Both the position numbers and the translations under genes were made by a program. From contig NZ_FNEX01000016.1 in the NCBI RefSeq assembly GCF_900100435.1, positions 62,001-126,000 on the forward strand: a stretch of DNA of 64,000 bases, read 5' to 3'. A model generated the notes under the pieces. It saw nothing but the letters and a program-made list of their open reading frames with translations. It ran no database searches and was not told where the DNA came from. This DNA is from Pedobacter sp. ok626 (lineage in GTDB: Bacteria; Bacteroidota; Bacteroidia; Sphingobacteriales; Sphingobacteriaceae). Below are positions 42,496-50,913 of the stretch, piece after piece (position 1 is the first letter of the stretch; each line of letters opens with the position of its first letter).

Positions 42496-43761
42496 ATGAA
42501 ACTAAATCTCACGAAGAAAAGACGTAACCTGCTGCTTGTATCAGCGTTAGCGGTTTCAGTGACCGCGTCTTCATTCTTATTGCTATCGCCAAAAACCGAA
42601 CTGATAAAAAAAGACTTTGCTGTTGCTGAAAAACAGTATACCCAATTGCTTAAAACTTCAACGGATATTACTCAGTTTCCACGTACTACCAATAAGGATG
42701 GGTCTGTAAAAAGTACAGATGTATGGGATTGGACACAGGGCTTTTTTGCTGGTGGATTGTGGTATATTTATGAATATACTCAGAATCCAGAATGGAAAGC
42801 TGCGGCTACTAAATGGACTGAAGCTTTAGAACAAGCACAGTTTTTAACACAACACCATGATGTGGGTTTTGTAATGTATTGCTCTTATGGTAATGCGATT
42901 AGATTTGAAAAAGATCCAAAGAAAATTGAACTGTATAATAAAATATTAATCCAGTCGGCAGAGTCTGCGTTGACTCGCTTTGACCCTAAAGTAGGTTTAA
43001 TTAAATCATGGAACGCTAAAAAGTCATGGGACAATAAAACAATGTGGCAATACCCTGTAATCATCGACAATATGATGAATCTGGAAATGCTTTGTTATGT
43101 ATCTAAATTAACGGGCAACCCGAAGTATAAAGATGTAGCGATAAGTCATGCTTTAAATACGATGAAGAATCATTTTAGACCTGATTTTAGTACTTATCAC
43201 GTGGTTGATTATGCACCTGATGGCAAAGTGTTGCATCAGCAAACCAATCAGGGTTATGCAGATAATTCAACCTGGTCTAGAGGACAGGGCTGGGCTATCT
43301 ATGGTTTTACCATGATGTACAGAGAAACGAAAGACAAACGCTTTTTAGAAGCGGCTGAAAAAGCAGCAGATTTTTACATCAACCATCCTAATTTGCCAAA
43401 AGATAAAATTCCATTCTGGGACTTTAATGCGGAACAAAAAGGTTATAAGCCAGATTTTGATTACGCAGCGAATAAAATATCCTATATCCCTCGTGATGCT
43501 TCGGCTGGAGCACTGGCTGCATCTGGATTACTGGAGCTAAGTACATTTGCTAAGGATGGTAAAAAGTATTTTACGCAGGCTGAGTTGATGTTGAAGTCAT
43601 TGTCGGGCGACAAGTACTTAGCGAAACCAGGCACAAATGCAGGTTTTATCTTAAAGCATTCTGTAGGAAGTCTTCCTCATAAATCTGAAATTGATGTGCC
43701 TTTAATCTATGCAGATTATTACTTTTTGGAGGCCTTGTTGAGATACCAAAAGCTAAAATAA
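42496..43761 (+). CDS. GH88 unsaturated glucuronyl hydrolase
   Basis: The 421-residue protein has an N-terminal hydrophobic segment (about residues 12-30), so it is exported or anchored. The GH88 (alpha/alpha)6 barrel shows WDWTQGFFAGGLWYIYE, HHDVGFVMYCSYGN with a candidate catalytic Asp, PVIIDNMMNLEML with the second Asp, YADNSTWSRGQGWAIYGF, and PRDASAGALAASGLLEL. The enzyme hydrates and splits the unsaturated uronic acid left by PL8 lyases, releasing a keto-uronate and an amino sugar. It is the last gene of the operon, 33 bases after the GH95-like gene, and completes the chondroitin pathway in the periplasm. Confidence 0.94.
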   Translation: MKLNLTKKRRNLLLVSALAVSVTASSFLLLSPKTELIKKDFAVAEKQYTQLLKTSTDITQFPRTTNKDGSVKSTDVWDWTQGFFAGGLWYIYEYTQNPEWKAAATKWTEALEQAQFLTQHHDVGFVMYCSYGNAIRFEKDPKKIELYNKILIQSAESALTRFDPKVGLIKSWNAKKSWDNKTMWQYPVIIDNMMNLEMLCYVSKLTGNPKYKDVAISHALNTMKNHFRPDFSTYHVVDYAPDGKVLHQQTNQGYADNSTWSRGQGWAIYGFTMMYRETKDKRFLEAAEKAADFYINHPNLPKDKIPFWDFNAEQKGYKPDFDYAANKISYIPRDASAGALAASGLLELSTFAKDGKKYFTQAELMLKSLSGDKYLAKPGTNAGFILKHSVGSLPHKSEIDVPLIYADYYFLEALLRYQKLK

Positions 43762-43836
43762 CCGTTCTCAGAAAGAGCCTAGCGTACTTCGCCGAAGAAG
43801 CGAAGAACGCTAGGCTCTTTCTGAGAAGGTAATTTT
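43758..43836. repeat. Dispersed palindromic repeat, copy 1
   Basis: TTCTCAGAAAGAGCCTAGCGT at 43765-43785 pairs perfectly (21 bp) with 43807-43827, and an inner CTTCGC/GCGAAG continues the stem to a seven-base loop. A related element lies in opposite orientation at 47906-47988. It may also stop transcription from GH88 although the following T tract is weak. Confidence 0.85.
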
Positions 43837-43848
43837 AGTGTAAAGCAG

Positions 43849-43885
43849 GGTGGCCAGGCATGTGTAATGCTTGGCCACCTTTTTT
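43849..43885 (+). terminator. Intrinsic terminator of the susCD/fucosidase/GH88 operon
   Basis: GGTGGCCAGGCAT and ATGCTTGGCCACC pair over 13 bp (one G-T) around a five-base loop, followed by six T residues. Confidence 0.85.
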
Positions 43886-43971
43886 ATTTCTTTTGATTAA
43901 TTTCAATTATATTTAATTTGTTGATTATTTATTTTTTATTTGTTGTTTTAGTTTATTTATTATTTAATATG

Positions 43972-43979
43972 TATATTTG
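43972..43979 (+). promoter_or_regulatory. -7 box in front of the toxin-antitoxin pair
   Basis: TATATTTG matches TAnnTTTG exactly, in a very A/T-rich stretch. A -33 TTTG at the right spacing is not seen. The leader to the antitoxin would be about 65 bases. Confidence 0.45.
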
Positions 43980-44050
43980 TTTGGTCGGCTGATTTGTATT
44001 AAAGCCAGAGCATATTGTATAGGATTTTAAAACTTAAATAGCGAAATTTG

Positions 44051-44314
44051 ATGAAACACCAATTTGTTATGCCGTCTTCTATAGATCATTTAAGGAATAC
44101 CATAATTGATAAGCTAATGGCTATATCTAATAAAGATTATTTAATTGCATTAAATAATCTGATCGAAAATAGTTCTGTGGAAAATGATATTGCTGAGCTT
44201 TCAGCGGAGCAGATTTTAATGTTAAAGATGAGCGATAACGATATTAAAAATGGAGATGTTATTGATCAGCAGGATTTAGATAAGGAAGACCTGAAATGGT
44301 TAAAGGTACTGTAG
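44051..44314 (+). CDS. Antitoxin of a RelE/ParE-type module
   Basis: The 87-residue protein is mostly helical and acidic towards its C-terminus (SDNDIKNGDVIDQQDLDKEDL). It carries a repeated helical start (DHLRNTIIDKLMAISNKDYL) of a type common in small Bacteroidetes antitoxins that sit before RelE/ParE genes. Its 3' end overlaps the toxin gene by 19 bases, the usual coupled arrangement. I chose ATG 44051 over a TTG three bases earlier. A DNA-binding domain is not recognisable by eye, so self-repression is assumed only from the family. The acidic tail is the likely toxin-neutralising part. Confidence 0.75.
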   Translation: MKHQFVMPSSIDHLRNTIIDKLMAISNKDYLIALNNLIENSSVENDIAELSAEQILMLKMSDNDIKNGDVIDQQDLDKEDLKWLKVL

Positions 44315-44610
44315 TCTGGACAGCGACTGCAGTTAAGCAAAGAAGAGCGATACTAAAGTATTGGACAGAGAAAACTGGTTCTATTGTTTACGCTGAAAGA
44401 TTGGTTAAACTCATTAACAAGCGAATCAACACGATTGATAAATACCCTAATTCCTGGAAATCTACTTCCTATCCCGATTCGAGGTTGTCTGCCATGGGGT
44501 ATTTCAGTATAATATATAAAATTTCGGAAACTGGAATTATTGTAACTGCTTTTTGGGACAACCGCCAGCATCCTGAAAAATTATTGAAACTATTGTCAGT
44601 GTTATCTTAG
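44296..44610 (+). CDS. RelE/ParE-superfamily toxin
   Basis: The 104-residue basic protein has the RelE/ParE layout: VVWTATAVKQRRAILKYWTEK (strand then helix), a second helix YAERLVKLINKRINTIDKYP, and C-terminal strands GYFSIIYKISETGIIVTAFWDNRQHPEKL. The motif WDNRQHP at the end is typical of the Bacteroidetes RelE-like group. Members either cut mRNA at the ribosome or poison gyrase; which applies cannot be decided here. It overlaps the antitoxin gene. Its position between two inverted palindromic repeats hints that the block is mobile or variable. Confidence 0.85.
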   Translation: MVKGTVVWTATAVKQRRAILKYWTEKTGSIVYAERLVKLINKRINTIDKYPNSWKSTSYPDSRLSAMGYFSIIYKISETGIIVTAFWDNRQHPEKLLKLLSVLS

Positions 44611-44636
44611 CCATATCTTAGCTGTTAATTAAAGCA

Positions 44637-45323
44637 ATGAATAACCAACCTAGTGTATTTAATTGGAGTGGTGGTAAGGACAGCACGCTGGCTTTGCATC
44701 ATATCCTTCAAGATGAAAATTTTGATGTGCGGTATTTGTTAACTACCGTTAATGAAGCATACAACAGAGTGAGTATGCATGGAGTGAGAGAAAGTTTATT
44801 AACTGCTCAAGCCGAGAGCATAGGCATTCCATTATACCAAATCCGTTTACCTGAATCACCGGAAATGAAGGTTTATGAGGATCATATGCACAAGCATTTG
44901 ACGCAACTCAAATCAGCCGGCATTACCCATTCTATATTTGGAGATATATTTCTGGAAGATTTAAAGGCTTACCGGGAAGCCAAGTTATCCGAAATGGGTT
45001 TGAAAGCTGTATTTCCACTCTGGAAAAGGGATACTACAGAAATTTTAAAGGAATTTATTGGCTTGGGGTATAAAACAATCGTGGTATGTGCTAAAGAAGG
45101 CCTTGAAGACTTTTGTGGAAGAGTGATTGATGATAGTTTTATTGCCGATCTGCCGCCCGGTATAGACCCATGTGGTGAGAATGGCGAGTTCCATACTTTT
45201 GTCTTTGATGGCCCCATATTTAAGCGGCCTGTAGATTTTACCATTGGTGAAAAGGTATTTAGAACTTACCCATCTCCTGTTGGGGGAGCGCTTGCAGGGT
45301 ATTGGTACATTGATCTGATTTAA
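44637..45323 (+). CDS. PP-loop ATP pyrophosphatase, diphthine-ammonia ligase-like
   Basis: The 228-residue protein begins with a PP-loop, FNWSGGKDSTLALHHIL, and contains SMHGVRESLLTAQAESIGIP, HSIFGDIFLEDLKAYRE and the family-specific DPCGENGEFHTFVFDGPIF. This is the DUF71/Dph6 family, which adenylates a substrate and transfers ammonia. In archaea and eukaryotes the product is diphthamide, but bacteria lack that modification, so the bacterial substrate is unknown (a cobalamin or other amidation has been suggested for some). It lies 27 bases after the toxin gene; functional linkage is unlikely. Confidence 0.85.
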   Translation: MNNQPSVFNWSGGKDSTLALHHILQDENFDVRYLLTTVNEAYNRVSMHGVRESLLTAQAESIGIPLYQIRLPESPEMKVYEDHMHKHLTQLKSAGITHSIFGDIFLEDLKAYREAKLSEMGLKAVFPLWKRDTTEILKEFIGLGYKTIVVCAKEGLEDFCGRVIDDSFIADLPPGIDPCGENGEFHTFVFDGPIFKRPVDFTIGEKVFRTYPSPVGGALAGYWYIDLI

Positions 45324-45422
45324 TGATCACACCATGTAAAAATAACTGAGTCATTAGCCAATTTAGGCTTGACTTAAAAAGGTAATTTGCTAGCATCATA
45401 TTTGCCGTAATTTTTTTAACAC

Positions 45423-47834
45423 ATGATGAAATACAAGTCGCTTGCAGTTATCGCATTGACCCTTTTAGCAGATTCCGCTATTGCGCAGCACAAGAATATA
45501 TATCATAAGAGCTGGGTAGATTTTAATAAAAATGGGGAAATGGATGTTTTTGAAGATCCTTCAAAAACTATTGATGCTCGGGTAAAGGATTTGTTGAGCC
45601 AGATGAATCTGGATGAGAAAACTTGTCAGACTGCCACATTATATGGCTATGGCAGGGTATTGAAAGATGAAATGCCAACTGCCGAATGGAAGACAAAGAT
45701 ATGGAAAGATGGTATTGCAAACATCGATGAAGAGTTGAACAGTCTCCCGTATAATAAAAAGGCGGTGACTAGCTATTCTTTCCCTTTCAGTAAACATGCG
45801 AATGCCATCAATACAGTACAAAAATGGTTTGTAGAGGAAACACGTTTGGGCATCCCTGTAGATTTTAGCAATGAAGGGATTCATGGTTTATGCCATGATC
45901 GCGCTACTCCTTTTCCTGCTCCGGTAAACATAGGTAGCACATGGAATAAAAAATTGGTATATCAAGCCGGTAGCATTGTAGGGCGTGAAGCCAGAGCTTT
46001 GGGCTATACCAATGTGTATGCACCCATACTTGATGTGGCTAGAGATCCGCGTTGGGGTAGGGTAGTTGAATGTTATGCAGAAGATCCTTTTCTGATTGCC
46101 GAACTGGGCAAGCAAATGACCCTAGGCATTCAAGACCAGGGAGCGGCAGCTACCTTAAAGCATTATGCAGTATATAGTGTACCTAAAGGTGGACGAGATG
46201 GTCAGGCACGTACCGATCCACATGTAGCCCCAAGAGAAATGCACGAAATGTTTCTGTATCCTTTTAGAAGGGTGATTCAGGAAGCTAAGCCAATGGGAAT
46301 CATGAGCAGCTACAATGATTGGAATGGAGAGCCGGTAACCGGTAGCTATTACTTCCTGACAGAACTTTTGCGTAAGCAATTTGGCTTTGATGGTTATGTG
46401 GTTTCGGACAGCGAGGCTGTAGAATTTCTTTCAGGTAAGCATCATGTTGCCCAAGATTATAAAGAGGCCGTAAGACAGTCGATACAGGCCGGATTGAATG
46501 TGCGTACACACTTCACTATGCCGGAGAATTTTATACTTCCGTTAAGAGAGTTGGTAAAAGAAGGTTCTCTCTCGATGAAAACACTGGATGATCGGGTTGC
46601 TGATGTGCTAAGGGTGAAATTTAAGTTGGGTCTGTTTGATGATCCTTATGTAAAAGATCCCGCTACGGCAGATAAAAAAGTTCATACTAAAGCTGATGAA
46701 GAATTGGCCGTTCAGCTAAACCGGGAATCAATGGTTTTATTAAAAAATGAAAAGAACCTGCTCCCGCTAGACATCGGTAAATACAAAAATATACTGGTTA
46801 CAGGTCCATTGGCAACGGAAATAGAATACACGACAAGTAGATACGGACCTTCTAATAACCCCATAATCTCTATTCTGGATGGGATTAAAGCCTTTGCAGG
46901 TAATAACGCAAAAGTAAATTACAGTAAAGGTTGTGAAGTGATCGATGCTAAATGGCCAGAAAGTGAGATTATCCCAACCGACCTAACGGTGGAAGAGAAA
47001 ACACTGATCGATAAAGCGGTTGCTGATGCGAAAAACTCAGACATCGTAATTGCGGTAGTAGGTGAAACAGATAATCAGGTTGGTGAAAGTAAATCAAGAA
47101 CAGGCTTAAACTTACCCGGCCGTCAATTGCTATTGTTGCAAGCCTTACATGCTACAGGAAAACCTGTGGTGATGGTGATGGTAAACGGTCGCCCACTGAC
47201 AATCAACTGGGAGAACCGTTATTTACCGGCAATCCTTCAAGCTGGATTCCCTGGGCCTTCGGCAGGTAAAGTAGTTGCAGAAACTCTATTTGGTGAAAAC
47301 AATCCTGGAGGTAAGTTAACTATGACCTATCCGAAATCAATCGGACAGATCGAACTAAACTTCCCGTTTAAGCCAGGTTCTCAAGCTGGCCAAGGCAAAA
47401 ATGATGATCCGAATGGAAATGGTAAAACACGCGTATTAGGTGCCTTATATCCCTTTGGATACGGATTAAGCTATACTACTTTTGAATTCAGCAATCTACA
47501 AATCAACGCAACAGAAATCCATCAACAAGCAGATGTTCAAATCAGTGTTGACATAAAAAACACCGGAAGCCGAAAAGGAGATGAAGTGGTACAGCTATAT
47601 CTTAAAGATCTGGTGAGTAGCGTAACAACCTACGAATCTGTTCTGCGAGGTTTCGAAAGAGTAAGCCTTGCTCCAGGAGAAATTAAAACCCTAAAATTTG
47701 TACTCCACCCTGATGATCTGGCCCTACTCGATAAAAACATGAACTGGACGGTTGAACCCGGTAAATTTCAAGTCATGATCGGCAACTCATCAGAAGATAT
47801 CAAATTGAAAAAAGAATTTACAGTCATCAAATAA
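45423..47834 (+). CDS. GH3 glycoside hydrolase (beta-glucosidase/xylosidase type)
   Basis: The 803-residue exported enzyme has a signal peptide ending SAIAQ. The GH3 N-terminal barrel (about residues 40-370) contains NEGIHGLCHDRATPFPAP, NVYAPILDVARDPRWGRV, ATLKHYAVYSVPKGGRDG and the nucleophile region GYVVSDSEAVEFL. The C-terminal GH3 domain (about 430-650) has NRESMVLLKNEKNLLPLD and VVGETDNQVGESKSRTGL, and a fibronectin type III domain closes the protein (about 690-800). The NEGIHG and SDSEAV motifs resemble the xylosidase-like branch more than classic beta-glucosidases. It has its own terminator and no SusCD partner, so it may serve a plant-glycan rather than the chondroitin pathway. Confidence 0.92.
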   Translation: MMKYKSLAVIALTLLADSAIAQHKNIYHKSWVDFNKNGEMDVFEDPSKTIDARVKDLLSQMNLDEKTCQTATLYGYGRVLKDEMPTAEWKTKIWKDGIANIDEELNSLPYNKKAVTSYSFPFSKHANAINTVQKWFVEETRLGIPVDFSNEGIHGLCHDRATPFPAPVNIGSTWNKKLVYQAGSIVGREARALGYTNVYAPILDVARDPRWGRVVECYAEDPFLIAELGKQMTLGIQDQGAAATLKHYAVYSVPKGGRDGQARTDPHVAPREMHEMFLYPFRRVIQEAKPMGIMSSYNDWNGEPVTGSYYFLTELLRKQFGFDGYVVSDSEAVEFLSGKHHVAQDYKEAVRQSIQAGLNVRTHFTMPENFILPLRELVKEGSLSMKTLDDRVADVLRVKFKLGLFDDPYVKDPATADKKVHTKADEELAVQLNRESMVLLKNEKNLLPLDIGKYKNILVTGPLATEIEYTTSRYGPSNNPIISILDGIKAFAGNNAKVNYSKGCEVIDAKWPESEIIPTDLTVEEKTLIDKAVADAKNSDIVIAVVGETDNQVGESKSRTGLNLPGRQLLLLQALHATGKPVVMVMVNGRPLTINWENRYLPAILQAGFPGPSAGKVVAETLFGENNPGGKLTMTYPKSIGQIELNFPFKPGSQAGQGKNDDPNGNGKTRVLGALYPFGYGLSYTTFEFSNLQINATEIHQQADVQISVDIKNTGSRKGDEVVQLYLKDLVSSVTTYESVLRGFERVSLAPGEIKTLKFVLHPDDLALLDKNMNWTVEPGKFQVMIGNSSEDIKLKKEFTVIK

Positions 47835-47841
47835 TTAAACA

Positions 47842-47894
47842 TCCCATAAAAAAGGGGGGCTAAGCACACTGCTTAGCCCCCCTTTTTTATGGGA
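47842..47894 (+). terminator. Very strong intrinsic terminator after the GH3 gene
   Basis: A perfect 25-bp stem (47842-47866 with 47870-47894) surrounds a CAC loop; the arms contain GGGGGG/CCCCCC and an A/T tract. It probably works in both directions. Confidence 0.92.
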
Positions 47895-47905
47895 CGCTTT
47901 GAAAC

Positions 47906-47988
47906 AAAAATTACCTTCTCAGAAAGAGCCTCAGCGTTCTTCGCTTCTTCAGCGAAGTAATGCAGCTCTTGAAGAGAACGGTTATTTT
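47906..47988. repeat. Dispersed palindromic repeat, copy 2 (opposite orientation)
   Basis: AAAATTACCTTCTCAGAAAGAGCC is the reverse complement of the right arm of copy 1. The reverse strand of this copy matches copy 1 over about 78 bases, with several changes in the distal arm, so its own hairpin is imperfect. It begins 12 bases after the GH3 terminator. Confidence 0.82.
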
Positions 47989-48007
47989 TGACTGTTATTT
48001 TTGACCG

Positions 48008-49003
48008 TTACTTTTGAATGTTTTGACTCGCAGCTTCAGCCTCAGCCTTTGCTTTCTTCTTAAAGAAGCCCCTCAGCAAGAAATTATGTTGAAGCGCCTC
48101 CAGGTTCTCATCCAGTTTCTTGCTACTTGTTTCCATATTCTTCATGATCACTTTAACCTGATCCGCAGTGTTTTGATCATTGATCAATAAACCCACCGCA
48201 TTATCTGTCTTATTAAACTTAGACGTCGCTTTGTTTAAGTTCTCAGTCATTGCAGAAGCCGATTGCGCAGTCTTCTGTAGCTCAGCTACTGCTTGTTGAA
48301 GTTTCGCAAACACAGCAGTATCTGTCATTAATTTATCTGCTAAGCCACCTTTTGTGTTCAATGTTTTGCTAAACGTATTCATTTGTTCAGCCATTCTGTT
48401 TGTCGACTCCGTAGTAGTTTTAAGATTCTCTACAATCGCTTTAAAGTTCTTAGCGATTTGCTCATCAGTAAGTAAAGCACCTACAGCACCTTTTCCTTCG
48501 ACAAGGTTACCTGCTAACACCTTAAAATCTGAAGTTACATCTACCAGGTTTTTGTTGTTTACCTGAAATGTTTTCATGATGTCATCAGTAGAGAGCGTAC
48601 TTGCTACCTGTAACTGGTCGCCATCTTCAACAAAAGGAAATTTCGGACTACCACCGGTAATCACAATAATTTTATTTCCAATCAATCCATCAGAACTGAT
48701 ACTTGCCGATGCATTTTTGTGGATATACTTGTGGGAGTCTTCCTCGATATTCATAAATACCTGAACCTGTGAGGTACCATAGAACTGGATTTTTTTGATC
48801 GTACCAATTTTAACTCCCGAAAACCAAACATTGTTTCCGGCTTTTAAACCTTGGATATCATTAAAAACAGCGTTTACAGTAAAGCTCTTTACAAAAGCTT
48901 TTCTCTGGCTTCCTAAAGTGAATACCCCTAAAACGAATATGACTAAACCGAGGAGAATAAATACACCTACTGTTATCTGTTTACGGTTGTCTGTTGCTTG
49001 CAT
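48008..49003 (-). CDS. MlaD/MCE-family lipid transport protein
   Basis: The 331-residue protein has one N-terminal membrane helix (about residues 10-30, VGVFILLGLVIFVLGVFTL). An MCE domain follows at about 38-118: VNAVFNDIQGLKAGNNVWFSGVKIGTIKKI and SISSDGLIGNKIIVITGG. A long helical part with repeated coiled-coil character covers 140-310. The MCE ring binds phospholipid in the periplasm between membranes. It is the last gene of a three-gene operon with the permease and ATPase, 6 bases after the ATPase gene. In Gram-negative bacteria this system maintains outer-membrane asymmetry; MlaB and MlaC partners are not present here. Confidence 0.92.
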   Translation of the reverse strand: MQATDNRKQITVGVFILLGLVIFVLGVFTLGSQRKAFVKSFTVNAVFNDIQGLKAGNNVWFSGVKIGTIKKIQFYGTSQVQVFMNIEEDSHKYIHKNASASISSDGLIGNKIIVITGGSPKFPFVEDGDQLQVASTLSTDDIMKTFQVNNKNLVDVTSDFKVLAGNLVEGKGAVGALLTDEQIAKNFKAIVENLKTTTESTNRMAEQMNTFSKTLNTKGGLADKLMTDTAVFAKLQQAVAELQKTAQSASAMTENLNKATSKFNKTDNAVGLLINDQNTADQVKVIMKNMETSSKKLDENLEALQHNFLLRGFFKKKAKAEAEAASQNIQK

Positions 49004-49009
49004 ATTTTT

Positions 49010-49780
49010 TTACTGAATAAAATTATAATCGTAAAAAGGTTTAACCCTTTCATCGGTTGTGTTAAATACTTCTTCAAATGTTCCAATACGTTGGAATTGC
49101 CCATCTAAAAGCATGGCGACTCTATTGCCAACAGCTTTGGCACAGGTAAGATCATGCGTAATTACAATAGAGCTGGTATGGAATCGTTCTTGAACCTGAT
49201 TGATCAGACTGTTAATTTCCAAACAGGTAATAGGGTCAAGACCTGCCGTTGGCTCATCATAAAGCATGATTTCTGGGCGAAGGATCAGTGTTCTGGCAAT
49301 ACCAATCCGCTTTCTTTGTCCACCCGACAATTCAGAAGGCATCTGGTTGATGGTTTGTAGCAGTCCCACAGCATCCAACATTTCCTCAACAGCTAGGTTA
49401 ACCTCTGCTTTGGTTAGTTTTCTTTGATTCCTTACCAAAGGGAATTCAAGATTTTGCCTTACCGTCATGCTATCATATAATGCACTATTCTGAAAAGAGA
49501 AGCCTACTTTTAGTCTTAACGCAAGCAATTCCTTATAGGAAATCTGATCAACATGCTGGTTCAATACTTTTACCTCACCTGAGCCGGGCGTAAGTAGACC
49601 CACCAATATTTTGATCAGTACTGATTTTCCTGTACCAGATTTTCCCAGAACAACAAGGTTTTCTCCTTTGTAAAGGTCAAGATCAACCCCTTTAAGTACA
49701 TGGTAGTTGCCAAAGGACTTATATAGTTCTTTGATCTCTATTACTTTTTCAGTGTTTTTAAGTGTCGGTTTTTGTTCCAT
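49010..49780 (-). CDS. ABC transporter ATPase, MlaF-like
   Basis: The 256-residue protein has Walker A GKSGTGKSVLIKILVGLL, Q-loop region GFSFQNSALYDSMTVRQNLEF, signature LSGGQRKRIGIARTLI, Walker B with LYDEPTAGLDP, and the switch His in VITHDLT. The F-Q-N-SALYDSMTV stretch is distinctive of the MlaF branch. It drives phospholipid movement by the neighbouring permease and MCE protein, and acts on the cytoplasmic side of the inner membrane. It lies 8 bases after the permease gene in the operon. Confidence 0.94.
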   Translation of the reverse strand: MEQKPTLKNTEKVIEIKELYKSFGNYHVLKGVDLDLYKGENLVVLGKSGTGKSVLIKILVGLLTPGSGEVKVLNQHVDQISYKELLALRLKVGFSFQNSALYDSMTVRQNLEFPLVRNQRKLTKAEVNLAVEEMLDAVGLLQTINQMPSELSGGQRKRIGIARTLILRPEIMLYDEPTAGLDPITCLEINSLINQVQERFHTSSIVITHDLTCAKAVGNRVAMLLDGQFQRIGTFEEVFNTTDERVKPFYDYNFIQ

Positions 49781-49788
49781 TGTTAAGA

Positions 49789-50598
49789 TTAGCTTCTAAA
49801 TAGACCAAAAAATTGTACAGAAACCACTTCCTCAATAAAGATGAGGAACATGGCAATCACTACGGCAGAGTTTGCCGCCTTACCTACACCTTCAGTTCCT
49901 TTTGATGAATTATAACCTTGGTAACAACCAACCATTCCGATAGTAAAACCAAAAAGAACAGCTTTGATTGTTGAGGCGGTAATATCAAGAAAAGTAATTT
50001 GCTCTAAGGAAGCTTGGAAAAAGGCGCGTGCACTTGTGCCTTCACTTAAGGATACATTAAGTAGTGCACCTAGCATTCCGACCATAGCCGTATAAAATGT
50101 AAGGATTGGAATGGTAATGGTTGCAGCGAGTACACGGGTAGAAACTAAAAATTTGAATGGGTTAGTTGCCGAAACTTCCATGGCATCAATTTGCTCTGTA
50201 ACCCGCATAGAACCCAATTCGGCACCTATGCTGGAGCCTACTTTTCCGGCCGCAATAAGACCAGTAAGTAAAGGCGCAAGGGTTCTTAATAAGGCGATTC
50301 CCACCAGAGAGGGTAGCCATGAAGTTGCACCGAATTCTGATAGAGAGGGGCGCGACTGTTTGGTGAATACAATTCCCGTAATAAATCCTGTGGTAGAAAT
50401 CAGCAGGGCAGAACGGTAACCAATTTCATAGCATTGACGAAATAGTTCTTTTGCTTCGTAAGGAGGCAGAAAGCCTTCTTTAAAGAAGCGAGCTATGAAT
50501 TTATAGACATCGTATAAAGTTAAAAACATGCGAGCCAATTTGCCCGGGCCTTTAACTTCTGCGTTAGGTATGGATGGATTTTCAGCTTTGTTCTCCAT
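49789..50598 (-). CDS. ABC transporter permease, MlaE-like
   Basis: The 269-residue integral membrane protein has five or six hydrophobic segments. It contains the MlaE landmarks LRTLAPLLTGLIAAGKVGSSIGAELGSM and RVTEQIDAMEVSATNPFKFLV, and a C-terminal helix VVIAMFLIFIEEVVSVQFF. It is the first gene of the operon with the ATPase and the MCE protein. An N-terminal extension of about 30 polar residues precedes the first helix. It forms the membrane channel for phospholipid. Direction of transport is not decided by sequence. Confidence 0.93.
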   Translation of the reverse strand: MENKAENPSIPNAEVKGPGKLARMFLTLYDVYKFIARFFKEGFLPPYEAKELFRQCYEIGYRSALLISTTGFITGIVFTKQSRPSLSEFGATSWLPSLVGIALLRTLAPLLTGLIAAGKVGSSIGAELGSMRVTEQIDAMEVSATNPFKFLVSTRVLAATITIPILTFYTAMVGMLGALLNVSLSEGTSARAFFQASLEQITFLDITASTIKAVLFGFTIGMVGCYQGYNSSKGTEGVGKAANSAVVIAMFLIFIEEVVSVQFFGLFRS

Positions 50599-50913
50599 GA
50601 ATAAGGCTTAATATCATAATTATCTCAGTAGTGGTGCTTAAATGTAAAGGGCTCTGTCTCATTTGTAAACGATGTTATCAAACCCTAAGCCATAATTTTG
50701 TAAAGTTACTTCTTGCATTATAAATACAATGTAATTTTATGATTGCTAAAGGTTTTTTCTTTTATTTAGAACGATTATAACTGGCTGTAATCTATGAAAA
50801 AGGTCGATTAATCATAGATAAGACCATCTCTAAATAAAAATTTACAAAATATTTCTTGTTGATTTGGAATAAATCTAAATAATAATCACCTTTGTATCAA
50901 TCAATATTTACTA
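50599..50913. other. Intergenic region of 315 bases between divergent genes
   Basis: This A/T-rich stretch holds the start regions of the mlaE-like gene (reverse) and the 121-residue protein (forward). A forward promoter is suggested by TTTG near 50864 and CACCTTTG near 50887, one mismatch from TAnnTTTG. I see no RNA gene, hairpin or open frame. Confidence 0.5.

Noticed and set aside
43765..43827. Inverted repeat ends of an insertion sequence
   Set aside because: The element is a single short palindrome with no transposase frame; it fits a dispersed REP-like repeat better.
44637..45323. Functional diphthamide synthesis
   Set aside because: The protein has the Dph6 family fold, but bacteria have no diphthamide; only the family is kept in the annotation.
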